DNA from: Synechococcus sp. CS-1331
Lineage (GTDB): Bacteria; Cyanobacteriota; Cyanobacteriia; PCC-6307; Cyanobiaceae
Assembly: GCA_025127975.1 (NCBI GenBank)
Contig: JAHLYQ010000013.1
Coordinates: 1-53,158 of the forward strand
Reading direction: 5' to 3'
Length of the DNA stretch: 53,158 nucleotides
Shown: positions 28,588 through 38,895 of the stretch, piece by piece
Layout: each line of letters starts with the position of its first letter
Numbering within the stretch: position 1 is the first letter of the stretch
The notes under the pieces: generated by a model
Databases searched by the model: none
What the model saw: only the letters and a program-made list of their open reading frames with translations
What the model was told of the DNA's origin: nothing
Made by a program: the position numbers and the translations under genes

Positions 28588-29556
28588 CTAGCGCGGGTGC
28601 TCCCGCATCAGCCGCTGCACCTCGCCGGCGTGGTAACTGCTGCGAGTAAGCGGGCTGCTCACCACTTGCAGGAAGCCCAGCTCCTGCTCCCCCATGGCCC
28701 GGAAGGCCTGGAACTGCTCTGGGGTCACGAAGCGATCCACGGGCAGGTGTTTGGGCCCCGGCGAGAGGTACTGGCCGATCGTCACGATGTCCACGGCGTG
28801 ACGGCGTAGATCGGCCATCACCTCGAGCACCTCGGCGTCGCTTTCGCCCAGGCCCACCATCAGCCCCGACTTGCTGTAGGTGCGCGGCCAGCCCTGACGC
28901 ACCCGCTGCAGCAGCTCCAGGGAGCGCTCATAGATGCCCTGGGGCCTGGCTTTTTTGTAGAGCCTCGGCACGGTTTCAATGTTGTGGTTCAGCACCTGGG
29001 GCGCGGCTGCCATCACGGTTGCCAGGGCGTCCCAGTTGCCGCAGAAATCGGGGATCAGCAGTTCGATCGTGGTGAGCGGCGAGCGGGCTCGCACCTGCGC
29101 GATGCAGGCCACAAACTGGCTGGCGCCGCCATCGGCCAGGTCGTCGCGGTTGACCGAGGTGATCACCACGTGGCTCAGGCCCAGGCGCGCCACCGCTTCC
29201 CCCAGCCGCTCCGGCTCGCTGGGGTCGAGCTCCCGCACGCTCCTGTCGAAGTCGATGTCGCAGTAGGGGCAGGCGCGGGTGCAGCCCGGCCCCATGATCA
29301 AAAAGGTGGCCGTGCCGCCGGCGAAGCACTCGCCAATGTTGGGGCAGCTGGCCTCCTGGCAGACCGTATTTAGCCTCAGATCCTGAAGTAGGTCGGCCAC
29401 CTCGCCGATCCTTTGTCGCTGGGGGGCCTTGACGCGCAGCCAGTCGGGTTTGAGCAAGGCGCGCAACCGGCAGCCAGGGCCGGGGGAAGGGCTTGGCTCA
29501 ACTTTAGGAAGATCCAGAAGAAAGGGGCCAGAAAGAAGGCCCCAGAAGAGAGGCAC
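28588..29556 (-). CDS. lipA: Lipoyl synthase
   Basis: Radical-SAM enzyme inserting two sulfurs into protein-bound octanoyl groups. Seen are the auxiliary-cluster ligands C-x4-C-x5-C ([14 protein letters not shown]), the radical-SAM motif C-x3-C-x2-C (CTRACPYCD) and the C-terminal RSSYHAGE with the serine ligand. The frame begins with GTG at 29556; about 30 N-terminal residues (PSPSPGPG etc.) are poorly conserved, and a start at a downstream TTG near [11 protein letters not shown] is possible. It is convergent with gltB (3-bp gap) and divergent from tRNA-Pro. Confidence 0.95.
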   Translation of the reverse strand: MPLFWGLLSGPFLLDLPKVEPSPSPGPGCRLRALLKPDWLRVKAPQRQRIGEVADLLQDLRLNTVCQEASCPNIGECFAGGTATFLIMGPGCTRACPYCDIDFDRSVRELDPSEPERLGEAVARLGLSHVVITSVNRDDLADGGASQFVACIAQVRARSPLTTIELLIPDFCGNWDALATVMAAAPQVLNHNIETVPRLYKKARPQGIYERSLELLQRVRQGWPRTYSKSGLMVGLGESDAEVLEVMADLRRHAVDIVTIGQYLSPGPKHLPVDRFVTPEQFQAFRAMGEQELGFLQVVSSPLTRSSYHAGEVQRLMREHPR

Positions 29557-29590
29557 CCGCTGTGAAGCCCATCCCCTAAAGTCGGCCTAT

Positions 29591-29664
29591 CGGGATGTGG
29601 CGCAGCTTGGTAGCGCACTTCGTTCGGGACGAAGGGGCCGCAGGTTCGAATCCTGTCATCCCGA
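29591..29664 (+). tRNA. tRNA-Pro (anticodon CGG)
   Basis: A 74-nt cloverleaf: acceptor CGGGATG (29591-29597) pairs with CATCCCG (29657-29663), discriminator A at 29664. Anticodon arm CTTCG-TTCGGGA-CGAAG gives anticodon CGG (reads CCG), and the T arm has GGTTCGAATCC. C1:G72 is typical of bacterial tRNA-Pro. CCA is not encoded. Confidence 0.95.
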
Positions 29665-29688
29665 TTGCATTTGCCACCCCTGGGGCTT

Positions 29689-31500
29689 TCAGCTGAGTTC
29701 GGCCCCCGGATAGCCGCGGGGCGTCACCAGGCGCCCATCCTTGGCATAGCTGCTGCTGTTCCCCACCAACACCAAGGTGAGCATGTCTACCTGCTCCACC
29801 GGTAGCTCCCCCAGGGTGTGCAGGCTCACTGCCTCCGCCGCCCGACCCAGCTGGCGGGCAAGCACGACTGGGGTGGAGGCGGGCCGGCCAGCCAGCAGCA
29901 GCTCCCGGGCCCTCGCCAGCTGCCAGTCCCGCCCCAGGGAGCGGGGGTTGTAGAGGGCCACCACAAAATCCCCTTCGGCAGCCGCCTGAAGTCGCCGCTC
30001 GATCACGGCCCAGGGGGTGAGCCGGTCGCTGAGGCTGATCGTGCAGAAATCGTGCATCAGGGGTGCGCCGGCCCGGGCCGCGGCCAGCTGCAGGGCCGAG
30101 ATGCCGGGGTGAACGGCAAAACTTGGGCGGCCATCGGCCGGCTGGGCCAGCCACAGCTCCAGGGCCAGGCCTGCCATGGCATAGATGCCGCTGTCGCCGG
30201 AGGAAACCAGGGCCACATTGAGCCCCTGGCAGGCCAATTCCAAGGCCAGGGCGCAGCGGGCTCGCTCCTCGGTGAGCTGGCCATCCCAGCGCAGTTGATC
30301 TGGCCGTCTCAGGGGTTCGAGCAGGTCGAGGTAAAGCCCGTAGCCCACCCACACCGTGGCTGCCGCCAGGGTTTGGCGGGCGTCGCCCGTCAGCAGGTCC
30401 AGGCTGCCCGGCCCACTGCCCACCAGATGCAGCTGGCCCCGCTGGGGAGCCCATTGGCCCTCCGCCAAGGCCACCGCCAGGGTGGCGGCCCCGCGCTCGG
30501 CGCCCTGGGCGTGGGCGATCTGCTTGGTCTGCAGCAGCCTGGCTCCGGGGCCAGCTGCCAGTTGGGCAGCGGCTTCAGCAACGCTGGCGGTTCCCATCTC
30601 CTTGGCCACGGCTGCCGAGGGAGTGGGCACGGCCACGGCGGCGAGGCTCGCCGCGTCAAACCAGCGCACGGGCCATTGCCTCTGGGCGGCTAGGGCCAGC
30701 AAGGCCGGTTCATCGGCCTTGCGGTCGATGCTGGCCAGCCCGGCCACCGCCTGGGGAGCCAGTTGCTGGGCTGCCAGGGTCTGGTCCACCAGACGCTCCA
30801 GCAGGTCCAGGCTGGTGTTGCGCTCACAGCCCAGGCCCAGCCAGAGGCTGGGCGGGTGCCACCTGCAGCCGCTGCCGGTGTGGATGTCCACGACCATGGC
30901 TGGCTTGGCCATGGCGGAATTGGCTCCAGCCTGGAGGTGGGCTGCGGCATCCAGCGCCAGCCAGCGAGGGCTGCCATGGCGGGCCTCCACCTGAAGGGAA
31001 GGGCCACCTTCGCGGCCGGCAGCGAGCATCAGCTCCTGCCAATCGCCAGCTCCGCGCCGCCATCCCCAGCCCCGGCCGAAGCTGTCGAGGCTGAGCCGAC
31101 CTGCGGCGGCACTGGCACCGGTCAGCACGGCCTGGCCCCCAAGGCTGGCGGCAATTCGGTGGCTGAGCTGGTCTGCCCCGGCTCCATGGCCGCCCAGCAG
31201 GGGGACGGCGAACTGCCCTAGGGGGTCCACCACCACGACGGCTGGATCGCTGTCCTTGCCGCTGAGCAGGGGGGCAATCAGCCGGGTCACCAGTCCGCAG
31301 GCCCCAACCACCACAAAGGCATGGGCGGATGGCCAGTGGGTGACCAGACCCTCCCGGGGCAAGGGCTGGTCCGTCGGCCCGAGCAGGGCATCGATCAGGC
31401 CGGCTTGGCTGAGGCGCTCCAGCATCGGCGCGCTGCCGTGACTGAAGCCCAGGCCCCAGATCAGGCCCCGCGCCGGCAGGGATGCAGGGGTGGGGGTCAT
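29689..31500 (-). CDS. CbiG-CobJ fusion (cobalt-precorrin-5A hydrolase / precorrin-3B C17-methyltransferase)
   Basis: A 603-residue bifunctional enzyme of corrin-ring synthesis. The N-terminal ~330 residues are CbiG-like (GFSHGSAPMLERL, VVVGACGLVTRLIAPLL, LGGHGAGADQLSHRIA), opening the delta-lactone; the C-terminal ~250 are a tetrapyrrole methylase (HLVGSGPGSLDLLTGDARQ, ALVSSGDSGIYAMAG, AVHPGISALQLAAARAG, LYNPRS) corresponding to CobJ/CbiH. This fusion is common in cyanobacteria, which make pseudocobalamin. ATG 31500 overlaps the stop of the upstream gene in ATGA, suggesting translational coupling. Confidence 0.92.
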   Translation of the reverse strand: MTPTPASLPARGLIWGLGFSHGSAPMLERLSQAGLIDALLGPTDQPLPREGLVTHWPSAHAFVVVGACGLVTRLIAPLLSGKDSDPAVVVVDPLGQFAVPLLGGHGAGADQLSHRIAASLGGQAVLTGASAAAGRLSLDSFGRGWGWRRGAGDWQELMLAAGREGGPSLQVEARHGSPRWLALDAAAHLQAGANSAMAKPAMVVDIHTGSGCRWHPPSLWLGLGCERNTSLDLLERLVDQTLAAQQLAPQAVAGLASIDRKADEPALLALAAQRQWPVRWFDAASLAAVAVPTPSAAVAKEMGTASVAEAAAQLAAGPGARLLQTKQIAHAQGAERGAATLAVALAEGQWAPQRGQLHLVGSGPGSLDLLTGDARQTLAAATVWVGYGLYLDLLEPLRRPDQLRWDGQLTEERARCALALELACQGLNVALVSSGDSGIYAMAGLALELWLAQPADGRPSFAVHPGISALQLAAARAGAPLMHDFCTISLSDRLTPWAVIERRLQAAAEGDFVVALYNPRSLGRDWQLARARELLLAGRPASTPVVLARQLGRAAEAVSLHTLGELPVEQVDMLTLVLVGNSSSYAKDGRLVTPRGYPGAELS

Positions 31501-32768
31501 TCGCCAGACCTGCGCAATGAGCCGTCTGGATTCACCTGGCTGCGGGCCGATCCCCCCGGGCTGGTGGATGGCGCCTCAGCTGGTTGAAGGGATTGTTCAA
31601 CAGCTGCTTGGGGAGCTGGCACTGGTTCTGGTTCGGCAACTGGTTCGGGCTCGGGCTCAGATTCGGGCTCGAGTTCTAGTTCTGGTTCGGGCTCTGGCTC
31701 GGGTTCTGGTTGGGTCGGGGTCTGGGCCGGTGGCTCTGGCGGAGCCGTGCCGAGCAGCTGGGCCAGCTCACCCTCTGCCAGCCGGCCCTTTTGCCAGCCC
31801 AAGCTTGGCTTGGAGGGGTCCAGCACCACCTCCCTCACCAGGCTGTTGAAGGGAGGATTCAGCGGTTCGCCGAGCCCATCCACCAGTTCCAGCAGCAGGC
31901 TGTTGCTGCCGGGTTGCCAGCCCTTGAGCCAAAGGGGTGAGTTCTGATCCACCAGAAAGCTGTCGCCATTGACGGATACCCGCAGGCGCCAGCTGCCGTC
32001 GTTATCCCGCAGGCCCTGGAGGGGTGCATCCAGCAGCAGCCAGTCGAGTAGCAGCGGTTCAGAGCCGGCCAGGTCCGCCGGGCTGACGGGAATCAGCTGG
32101 GGGGTCCCCGGCTGGGGGATCGCCAGGGGATTGGCCGTGACCCGATGCACCCTGATCTGGCTCCAGGCGCCAGGGCTTTTCACCGCCTCTCCCCAGGGCC
32201 TTGCGGCATAGGCAGTGATCCGGTGGCTCCCCGGGCTCAGGGGAGGCAGCTCAAGCTCGAGGCCGCTGAGCCGAATGGCTGGCAGGTCGTCTACCTGCAC
32301 CACCACATGGGGGCCCAGGCCTAGGTCTCCGGCGTCTACCAGGGGCCAGTCGCGCACCTGCAAGTTCAGCTTGATTGGCCCGGCAGGCAGGTTGGCCCCA
32401 TCCCGCGGCGCCTCGATCGTCACCTGGGGACGGCGCAGGGCCAGGGCCTCCTGAAGTTGTTGCACGGCCCCTGGCGGAGCCACCTCCTGCAGGCGCCCCG
32501 AGGGGGCCTGGGTTTGCAGGAGCCCATCTGCTGGCGGGGTGGCTCGCTTCCAGGAGATGGGGCCGTAGCCCACCGGCAGCACCAACAGCGCCACAAACAG
32601 GAGTGTCAGCAGGCCCTGGCGCCACAGGATGGGGTGGCGGTGGTTGGCTGGCTTGGTTGCGCTGGCTCCGCCCACGCTGGATTTCAGGCTGATTTTGAAG
32701 CCATTGTGACGGCAAGGCTGCCCAGCCAATCCAGCGGGCACTTTGAGGGCGCCCGGGCTTGGAAGCAT
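31497..32768 (-). CDS. Membrane-anchored hypothetical protein with Glu-Pro repeat tail
   Basis: Function not recognised. The 423-residue product has one hydrophobic helix at about residues 52-69 (GLLTLLFVALLVLPVGYG), then a beta-rich extracytoplasmic-looking region with repeating immunoglobulin-like strand patterns (VTIEAPRDGANLPAGPIKL; SPLWLKGWQPGSNSLLLELV), and a low-complexity tail of Glu-Pro repeats (about residues 340-385). A GTG near codon 32 is another possible start. Similar proteins sit next to psaA in related picocyanobacteria, but no activity is known. Four-base overlap with the cbiG-cobJ gene suggests one operon. Bent, load-bearing or wall-spanning roles are conceivable from the Pro-rich tail only. 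Confidence 0.65.
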   Translation of the reverse strand: MLPSPGALKVPAGLAGQPCRHNGFKISLKSSVGGASATKPANHRHPILWRQGLLTLLFVALLVLPVGYGPISWKRATPPADGLLQTQAPSGRLQEVAPPGAVQQLQEALALRRPQVTIEAPRDGANLPAGPIKLNLQVRDWPLVDAGDLGLGPHVVVQVDDLPAIRLSGLELELPPLSPGSHRITAYAARPWGEAVKSPGAWSQIRVHRVTANPLAIPQPGTPQLIPVSPADLAGSEPLLLDWLLLDAPLQGLRDNDGSWRLRVSVNGDSFLVDQNSPLWLKGWQPGSNSLLLELVDGLGEPLNPPFNSLVREVVLDPSKPSLGWQKGRLAEGELAQLLGTAPPEPPAQTPTQPEPEPEPEPELELEPESEPEPEPVAEPEPVPAPQAAVEQSLQPAEAPSTSPGGSARSQVNPDGSLRRSGE

Positions 32769-33101
32769 AATTAATTGCTCAAGAGTTGCCCAATCTCGAT
32801 AATTCTTTTTGTTCTGTAAAGCCCAGTGCTGGCCTGGGAAGCACTGGGATTGAACCTTTGTAACTGCGACCCAAAACTCCTCGAAAACGACCCCTATACT
32901 TCGACCAGCGGTCCCCTATCTGGGGCCCAAAGCTCCAGTTGTGCCAAGCGGTTTCGCGGTTTCGCGAGCTTCTTTGCGGCTGGCGCCCACGAGCGGCTTG
33001 GGGTTTCGGCCCTGGCTGTCCGTGGGGCCCACAGGTAAGCCATCCGGCTTGCCGAAGGGGTGGACCCACCACCTCGACTCCGTCCCTCGAGGAATGTCTC
33101 G
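32769..33101 (+). promoter_or_regulatory. psaA: psaA upstream region
   Basis: A 333-bp divergent spacer. It contains a perfect 9-bp inverted repeat CCCAGTGCT (32822-32830) / AGCACTGGG (32840-32848), a TATACT hexamer at 32895-32900 that could be the psaA -10 element, and TGTAA cores at about 32815 and 32859 that loosely match one arm of HLR1. If TATACT is used, the leader would be about 195 nt, in keeping with long psaA leaders known in cyanobacteria. No clear -35 is seen. Confidence 0.35.
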
Positions 33102-35405
33102 ATGACCATCAGCCCACCAGAACGTGGGGAAAAGGCGAAGGCCATGGTCGACCGGAACCCAGTTCCGGCCACCTTCGAACTGTTCGGCAAGCCCGGCCAT
33201 TTCGATCGCAGCCTTGCCAAAGGTCCCAAAACCACCACCTGGGTTTGGAACCTCCACGCCAATGCTCACGACTTCGATAGCCACACGAGTGACCTCGAAG
33301 AGGTCTCTCGCAAGATCTTTTCTGCTCACTTCGGCCATTTGGCCGTCATTTTCATCTGGCTGAGCGGCGCCTTCTTCCATGGAGCCCGCTTTTCCAACTA
33401 CACCGGTTGGTTGACCGATCCCCTGCACGTCAAGCCTTCGGCGCAGGTGGTCTGGCCCATTTTCGGCCAGGAAATCCTCAATGGCGATATGGGTGCCGGC
33501 TTCCACGGCATTCAGATCACCTCCGGCGTCTTCCACGTGTGGAGGGCCTGGGGCATCACCAACGAAACCCAGCTGCTCTCCCTGGCCATCGGGGCCCTGG
33601 TGATGGCTGGGCTGATGCTCAATGCCGGTGTCTTCCACTACCACAAGGCAGCTCCCAAGCTGGAATGGTTCCAGAACGTTGAGTCGATGCTCAACCACCA
33701 TCTGGCTGGCCTGCTTGGTTTGGGCTCCCTCTCCTGGACAGGCCACCTCCTGCACGTGTCCCTGCCCACCAATGCGCTGATGGAAGCCATCGACGCCGGC
33801 CAGCCGCTGGTGCTCAATGGCAAAACCATCGCCACCTATGGGGACATCCCCCTGCCCCATGAATTCCTGAATCAGGATCTGATTGCCCAGATATTCCCCG
33901 GTTTCGGGGCGGGCATTTCGGCCTTTTTCTCAGGAAACTGGGCCGCTTACAGCGATTTCCTCACCTTCAAGGGTGGGCTCAATCCTGTGACCGGCAGCCT
34001 CTGGATGACCGACATCGCCCATCACCACCTGGCGATTGCGGTGCTGTTCATCGTGGCTGGTCACATGTACCGGACCAACTGGGGCATTGGCCACAGCATC
34101 AAGGAGATCCTTGAGGGCCAGAAGGGTGATCCCCTGCTATTCCCCGCCCCCAAGGGCCATGACGGCCTCTTCGAGTTCATGACCACCAGCTGGCACGCCC
34201 AACTGGCCGTGAACCTGGCGCTGCTTGGCTCCCTGACGATCATCGTGGCGCATCACATGTATGCGATGCCCCCCTATCCCTACATCGGGATTGACTACCC
34301 CACCCAGCTGTCGATCTTCACCCATCACACCTGGATTGGCGGTTTCTTGATCGTTGGTGCCGGCGCCCACGCCGCCATCGCCATGATTCGCGATTACGAC
34401 CCCGCCAAGCACGTGGACAACGTGCTCGACCGGGTGCTCAAGGCTCGCGATGCCCTGATCAGTCACCTCAACTGGGTGTGCATCTTCCTGGGCTTCCACA
34501 GCTTCGGCCTCTACATCCACAACGACACCATGCGTGCCCTGGGCCGTCCCCAGGACATGTTCAGCGACTCCGCCATTGCCCTGAAGCCCGTCTTCGCGCA
34601 GTGGGTCCAGGGGCTGCACGCTGCCGCCGCTGGCACCACCGCACCCAATGCTCTGGCAGGGGTCAGTGAGGTGTTCAACGGCGCCGTAGTTGCCGTGGGA
34701 GGCAAGGTGGCCGCCGGTCCGATTCCCCTGGGAACGGCCGACTTCATGGTCCACCACATCCATGCCTTCACGATCCACGTCACCGTGCTGATCCTGCTGA
34801 AGGGTGTGTTGTATGCGCGTAGCTCCCGCCTCGTCCCCGACAAGGCGAATCTGGGCTTCCGCTTCCCCTGCGACGGCCCTGGCCGTGGCGGCACCTGCCA
34901 GGTGTCGGCTTGGGACCATGTGTTCCTCGGCCTGTTCTGGATGTACAACTCCCTGTCGATCGTCATTTTCCACTTCTCCTGGAAGATGCAGAGCGACGTG
35001 TGGGGCACCGTCAATGCTGACGGCAGCGTCCAGCACATCACCAACGGCAACTTTGCCCAGAGCGCCATCACCATCAATGGCTGGTTGCGCGACTTCCTCT
35101 GGGCCCAGGCAGCTCAGGTGATCAACAGTTACGGCTCCAGTTCCAGTGCCTATGGCCTGATGTTCCTGGGTGCCCACTTCATCTGGGCCTTCAGCCTGAT
35201 GTTCCTGTTCAGTGGCCGCGGCTATTGGCAGGAGCTGATTGAGTCCATCGTTTGGGCTCACAACAAGCTGAGGGTTGCTCCGGCGATCCAGCCGCGGGCT
35301 CTCTCGATCACCCAGGGTCGTGCTGTAGGTGTCGCCCACTATCTATTGGGCGGTATCGCAACAACCTGGGCATTCTTCCTGGCCCGCATCGTCGCGGTCG
35401 GCTGA
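33102..35405 (+). CDS. psaA: Photosystem I P700 apoprotein A1
   Basis: PsaA binds P700, A0, A1 and shares the Fx cluster with PsaB in the thylakoid membrane. The 767-residue protein has eleven membrane helices, the N-terminal [19 protein letters not shown], and the Fx-binding loop [18 protein letters not shown] with both Cys ligands. ATG 33102 gives the usual [13 protein letters not shown] start; the longer frame from 33060 lies in the leader. psaB follows after 19 bp. Confidence 0.98.
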   Translation: MTISPPERGEKAKAMVDRNPVPATFELFGKPGHFDRSLAKGPKTTTWVWNLHANAHDFDSHTSDLEEVSRKIFSAHFGHLAVIFIWLSGAFFHGARFSNYTGWLTDPLHVKPSAQVVWPIFGQEILNGDMGAGFHGIQITSGVFHVWRAWGITNETQLLSLAIGALVMAGLMLNAGVFHYHKAAPKLEWFQNVESMLNHHLAGLLGLGSLSWTGHLLHVSLPTNALMEAIDAGQPLVLNGKTIATYGDIPLPHEFLNQDLIAQIFPGFGAGISAFFSGNWAAYSDFLTFKGGLNPVTGSLWMTDIAHHHLAIAVLFIVAGHMYRTNWGIGHSIKEILEGQKGDPLLFPAPKGHDGLFEFMTTSWHAQLAVNLALLGSLTIIVAHHMYAMPPYPYIGIDYPTQLSIFTHHTWIGGFLIVGAGAHAAIAMIRDYDPAKHVDNVLDRVLKARDALISHLNWVCIFLGFHSFGLYIHNDTMRALGRPQDMFSDSAIALKPVFAQWVQGLHAAAAGTTAPNALAGVSEVFNGAVVAVGGKVAAGPIPLGTADFMVHHIHAFTIHVTVLILLKGVLYARSSRLVPDKANLGFRFPCDGPGRGGTCQVSAWDHVFLGLFWMYNSLSIVIFHFSWKMQSDVWGTVNADGSVQHITNGNFAQSAITINGWLRDFLWAQAAQVINSYGSSSSAYGLMFLGAHFIWAFSLMFLFSGRGYWQELIESIVWAHNKLRVAPAIQPRALSITQGRAVGVAHYLLGGIATTWAFFLARIVAVG

Positions 35406-35424
35406 CCTTTACTGACCTCTCCCA

Positions 35425-37638
35425 ATGGCAACGAAATTTCCTTCGTTCAGCCAGGGTCTGGCGCAGGACCCGACAACCCGCCGTATTTGGTACGGCATCG
35501 CCACGGCTCACGATTTCGAGAGCCACGACGGCATGACCGAGGAGCGGCTTTATCAAAAGCTGTTCTCCACCCACTTCGGTCATCTGGCCATCATTGGCCT
35601 TTGGGTTTCGGGCAACCTGTTCCATATCGCCTGGCAGGGCAACTTTGAGCAGTGGGTCGCCGATCCGCTGCACATCCGTCCCATCGCGCATGCGATCTGG
35701 GATCCCCACTTCGGCCAGGGCGCCATTGCCGCCTTCACCCAGGCGGGCGCCTCCTCTCCGGTGAACATTGCCTATTCCGGTCTGTACCACTGGTGGTACA
35801 CGATCGGCATGCGCACCAATGCCGAGCTGTATCAGGGTTCCATCTTCATGATGATCCTGTCTGCTTGGGCTCTGTTTGCCGGCTGGCTCCACCTCCAGCC
35901 CAAGTTCAGGCCTTCTTTGGCCTGGTTCAAGAACGCTGAATCCCGGCTCAACCACCACCTGGCTGTGCTGTTTGGCTTCAGTTCGATCGCCTGGACCGGT
36001 CACCTGGTTCACGTGGCCATTCCCGAGGCCCGCGGTCAGCACGTCGGGTGGGACAACTTCCTCTCGGTGCTGCCCCATCCAGCTGGCCTGGCTCCTTTCT
36101 TCACCGGCAACTGGGGCGTCTACGCCCAGAATCCCGACACTGTTTATCAGCAGTTCGGAGCGGCTGAAGGCTCGGGCACGGCGATCCTCACCTTCCTCGG
36201 TGGCTTCCACCCCCAATCTGAAGCCCTCTGGCTCACGGACATCGCCCATCACCACCTGGCGATTGGCTGTCTGTTCGTGATTGCCGGTCACATGTACCGC
36301 ACCAACTTCGGGATCGGTCACTCGATCCGGGAGATTCTCGAGGCCCACAATCCGCCCAAGGGAACCCCCTTTGGTGGGGCCCTGGGAGCCGGTCACAAGG
36401 GTCTCTACGACACCATCAACAACTCCCTGCACTTCCAGCTCGGCCTGGCCTTGGCAGCGTTGGGTGTGGTCACCAGTCTGGTGGCACAGCATATGTATGC
36501 CATGCCGTCCTACGCGTTCATCGCTAAGGACTACACTACCCAGGCTGCCCTTTATACCCACCACCAGTACATCGCCATCTTCCTGATGTGCGGTGCTTTC
36601 GCCCACGGTGCGATCTTCTTCATCCGGGATTACGACCCTGAAGCCAACAAGGACAACGTGTTGGCACGGATGCTTGAGCACAAGGAAGCCATCATCAGTC
36701 ACCTGAGTTGGGTATCCCTGTTCCTCGGTTTCCACACCCTCGGTCTCTACGTCCACAACGATGTGGTTGTGGCCTTCGGTACTCCTGAGAAGCAGATCTT
36801 GGTGGAACCCGTCTTTGCCCAATTCGTCCAAGCCGCTTCCGGCAAGGCGATGTACGGCATGGATGTGTTGCTATCTAATTCAGCATCCGCAGCTAGCACC
36901 GCCAGTGCGGTTTATCTGCCCGGTTGGATCGATGCCATCAATGGTGGTAACGACCTGTTCCTGCAGATTGGCCCTGGTGACTTCTTGGTTCACCACGCCA
37001 TCGCTTTGGGTCTGCACACCACCACCTTGATCTTGGTCAAGGGTGCCCTGGATGCCCGGGGTTCCAAGCTGATGCCCGATAAAAAGGACTTTGGCTACGC
37101 CTTCCCCTGCGACGGCCCCGGCCGTGGCGGCACCTGTGATATCTCTGCCTGGGATTCCTTCTATCTGTCGGTTTTCTGGGCGCTGAACACGGTGGGTTGG
37201 GTGACCTTCTATTGGCACTGGAAGCACCTTGCCATTTGGCAGGGCAACGTGGCCCAGTTCAACGAATCCAGCACCTATCTGATGGGCTGGTTCCGCGATT
37301 ATCTGTGGCTCAACTCCTCCCAGCTGATCAATGGTTACAACCCCTTTGGCAGCAACAACCTGGCCGTTTGGTCCTGGATGTTCCTGTTTGGTCACCTGGT
37401 GTGGGCTACGGGCTTCATGTTCCTGATCTCCTGGAGGGGTTACTGGCAGGAGCTGATCGAAACCATCGTCTGGGCCCATCAACGCACCCCGCTCGCCAAT
37501 CTGGTGGGCTGGCGCGATAAGCCCGTCGCTCTTTCGATCGTTCAGGCCCGTGTGGTGGGTCTGGCCCACTTCACGATCGGTTATATCCTCACCTATGCGG
37601 CATTTCTGATCGCATCTACCTCGGGCAAGTTCGGCTAG
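35425..37638 (+). CDS. psaB: Photosystem I P700 apoprotein A2
   Basis: The second reaction-centre core subunit. The 737-residue protein begins [20 protein letters not shown] and holds the Fx loop [18 protein letters not shown] with two Cys ligands, plus many His residues for chlorophyll coordination. It ends with ASTSGKFG, normal for PsaB. Cotranscribed with psaA and followed by a strong intrinsic terminator. Confidence 0.98.
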   Translation: MATKFPSFSQGLAQDPTTRRIWYGIATAHDFESHDGMTEERLYQKLFSTHFGHLAIIGLWVSGNLFHIAWQGNFEQWVADPLHIRPIAHAIWDPHFGQGAIAAFTQAGASSPVNIAYSGLYHWWYTIGMRTNAELYQGSIFMMILSAWALFAGWLHLQPKFRPSLAWFKNAESRLNHHLAVLFGFSSIAWTGHLVHVAIPEARGQHVGWDNFLSVLPHPAGLAPFFTGNWGVYAQNPDTVYQQFGAAEGSGTAILTFLGGFHPQSEALWLTDIAHHHLAIGCLFVIAGHMYRTNFGIGHSIREILEAHNPPKGTPFGGALGAGHKGLYDTINNSLHFQLGLALAALGVVTSLVAQHMYAMPSYAFIAKDYTTQAALYTHHQYIAIFLMCGAFAHGAIFFIRDYDPEANKDNVLARMLEHKEAIISHLSWVSLFLGFHTLGLYVHNDVVVAFGTPEKQILVEPVFAQFVQAASGKAMYGMDVLLSNSASAASTASAVYLPGWIDAINGGNDLFLQIGPGDFLVHHAIALGLHTTTLILVKGALDARGSKLMPDKKDFGYAFPCDGPGRGGTCDISAWDSFYLSVFWALNTVGWVTFYWHWKHLAIWQGNVAQFNESSTYLMGWFRDYLWLNSSQLINGYNPFGSNNLAVWSWMFLFGHLVWATGFMFLISWRGYWQELIETIVWAHQRTPLANLVGWRDKPVALSIVQARVVGLAHFTIGYILTYAAFLIASTSGKFG

Positions 37639-37677
37639 CCGCCTAGCCCCTGGGCTGCTTGAGGGACGACGACCCCA

Positions 37678-37702
37678 CCCCGGCCCATGCCGGGGTTTTT
37701 TT
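37678..37702 (+). terminator. psaAB rho-independent terminator
   Basis: CCCCGGC (37678-37684), loop CCAT, GCCGGGG (37689-37695), then seven T (37696-37702). It begins 40 nt after the psaB stop. The end of the T-run forms the stop codon (TAA on the minus strand, 37701-37703) of the facing lipoprotein gene. Confidence 0.93.
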
Positions 37703-38051
37703 ATGGCGCTGCCGCCGCGGCGTAGTTCTCCCGCACGTAGGCCAGATCTTCACAGCGCAGTTCGTTGCCATCGGTCTGGGCCCTTTCACCATGGAGGCAG
37801 GCCACCGTGGCCCTATGGCCGTCGATCCAGCCCTTTTGGCCAGCTACCCCATTCTCGCTCTTGAGCCGCGCTGCTTGGCGGAGCGCTGCTAGCTGCTGTT
37901 GCTCTGCTAGTTGCTTTGCGAGTTGCTCTTGGGTTGGTTTGATCGATTCCTGGCTGGGTTTATTCGAGCGGCAGGAAACCAGCAGGCCGCTACTGGCGCC
38001 AATGGCCAAGGCCAGCAGAGTGCCAATCAGGGGCTTGAATCGGGCACACAT
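37701..38051 (-). CDS. Small predicted lipoprotein
   Basis: Not a recognised family. The 116-residue protein starts with a short basic segment and a hydrophobic helix (LIGTLLALAIGASSGLLVSC) ending in a lipobox-like LVSC with Cys27, then a charged Gln/Glu/Lys-rich helix (QEQLAKQLAEQQQLAALRQA) and a C-terminal segment with two more Cys (VACLHGE, LRCEDLAY) that may form a disulfide. It is convergent with psaB, sharing its terminator, and lies downstream of psaL after that gene's own terminator, so it is probably a separate unit. Confidence 0.6.
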   Translation of the reverse strand: MCARFKPLIGTLLALAIGASSGLLVSCRSNKPSQESIKPTQEQLAKQLAEQQQLAALRQAARLKSENGVAGQKGWIDGHRATVACLHGERAQTDGNELRCEDLAYVRENYAAAAAP

Positions 38052-38104
38052 GCAACAGGGCTCGCGCTGGATCTATTGCTATCTTCTCCTGGCTGATCGC
38101 CATT

Positions 38105-38129
38105 AAAAAAGCCCCGCCGAAGCGGGGCT
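38105..38129 (-). terminator. psaL rho-independent terminator
   Basis: On the minus strand AGCCCCGC (38129-38122), tetraloop TTCG, GCGGGGCT (38117-38110), then Ts from 38110 to 38105. It begins 22 nt after the psaL stop. Confidence 0.92.
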
Positions 38130-38151
38130 GGTTGGAGAGGGGGCCTTGGGC

Positions 38152-38643
38152 TCAGCCCACGCTCCCAACTCCACCGGCGATATTGATCAGTGGGGCCACG
38201 ATGGGCGTGCCCGCCAGGAACCAGGCAAAGGCGGCGCCGCCGCAGCCACCTAGCCAGAAACCACTGGCAAACTCAGCCCAGCCCGCCTTGGTGAACAGGT
38301 CGGCGGGTGGATTGTCGATCGTGGCATCCGCAGGCTGGATGTTGGGGCCGTTGCCAGCGGTGCCGTAGATCGAAAGGCAGATTGTCAGGATCGAAACCAG
38401 GCCGATGCTGGCCAGTAGCCCAGCGGTGCTGGCGTATTCGGTGAGCCGGAGCGGACCACAGATTGCAAACGGGCCGTATAGGAAGAAGCCATGGGCCATG
38501 CCCACTTCCAGACCGCGGCGGTTTGGCGAGAGCGAGGGCCGGTAGGCCGGCAGGGCGTTCAGAAATGCCCGCGAGAAGTAGCTGCTGTTGACAGGGGTTG
38601 CCAGATTGCCGACGCAGGGGTCGGCCACGGAAGTCACGGTCAT
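38152..38643 (-). CDS. psaL: Photosystem I reaction centre subunit XI
   Basis: PsaL forms the centre of trimeric photosystem I. The 163-residue protein has the N-terminal [40 protein letters not shown], the [12 protein letters not shown] motif and three membrane helices, ending in [13 protein letters not shown]. It lies 52 bp downstream of psaI in the same direction; psaI-psaL is a standard cyanobacterial operon, here close to psaAB. Confidence 0.96.
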   Translation of the reverse strand: MTVTSVADPCVGNLATPVNSSYFSRAFLNALPAYRPSLSPNRRGLEVGMAHGFFLYGPFAICGPLRLTEYASTAGLLASIGLVSILTICLSIYGTAGNGPNIQPADATIDNPPADLFTKAGWAEFASGFWLGGCGGAAFAWFLAGTPIVAPLINIAGGVGSVG

Positions 38644-38695
38644 GGTGGCGGGTAGGGAAGCGGTGATGGAAGGCGATGGAGTCGCTTGAGGCGCG

Positions 38696-38812
38696 TCAGT
38701 CGCTGGCTTCGATCACGTTGAACAGCAGGGCCATGGCCACGGCTGCTCCGAGGATCCCAACAAGCGGAACAAGCACCGATGGCAGCCAGGCGGCAGCGAA
38801 TTCTCCAGTCAT
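38696..38812 (-). CDS. psaI: Photosystem I reaction centre subunit VIII
   Basis: A 38-residue single-helix protein beside PsaL, needed for trimer stability. Start [20 protein letters not shown], end [10 protein letters not shown], as in cyanobacterial PsaI. The ATG is the complement of 38810-38812 and the stop the complement of 38696-38698; it is embedded in a longer open frame that starts far upstream. It heads the psaI-psaL operon, with its promoter in 38813-38895. Confidence 0.93.
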   Translation of the reverse strand: MTGEFAAAWLPSVLVPLVGILGAAVAMALLFNVIEASD

Positions 38813-38895
38813 GGTGCGGACCATAAGCAACCACGAGCACTGTAGGGATCTGCCCGAAGCCTGCTTTGGCCCACTTGCGCGGGCGACATAAAAGT

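Noticed and set aside
32822..32860. TGGGATTGAACCTT looked like the T arm of an antisense tRNA.
   Set aside because: No acceptor, D or anticodon arms can be folded around it.
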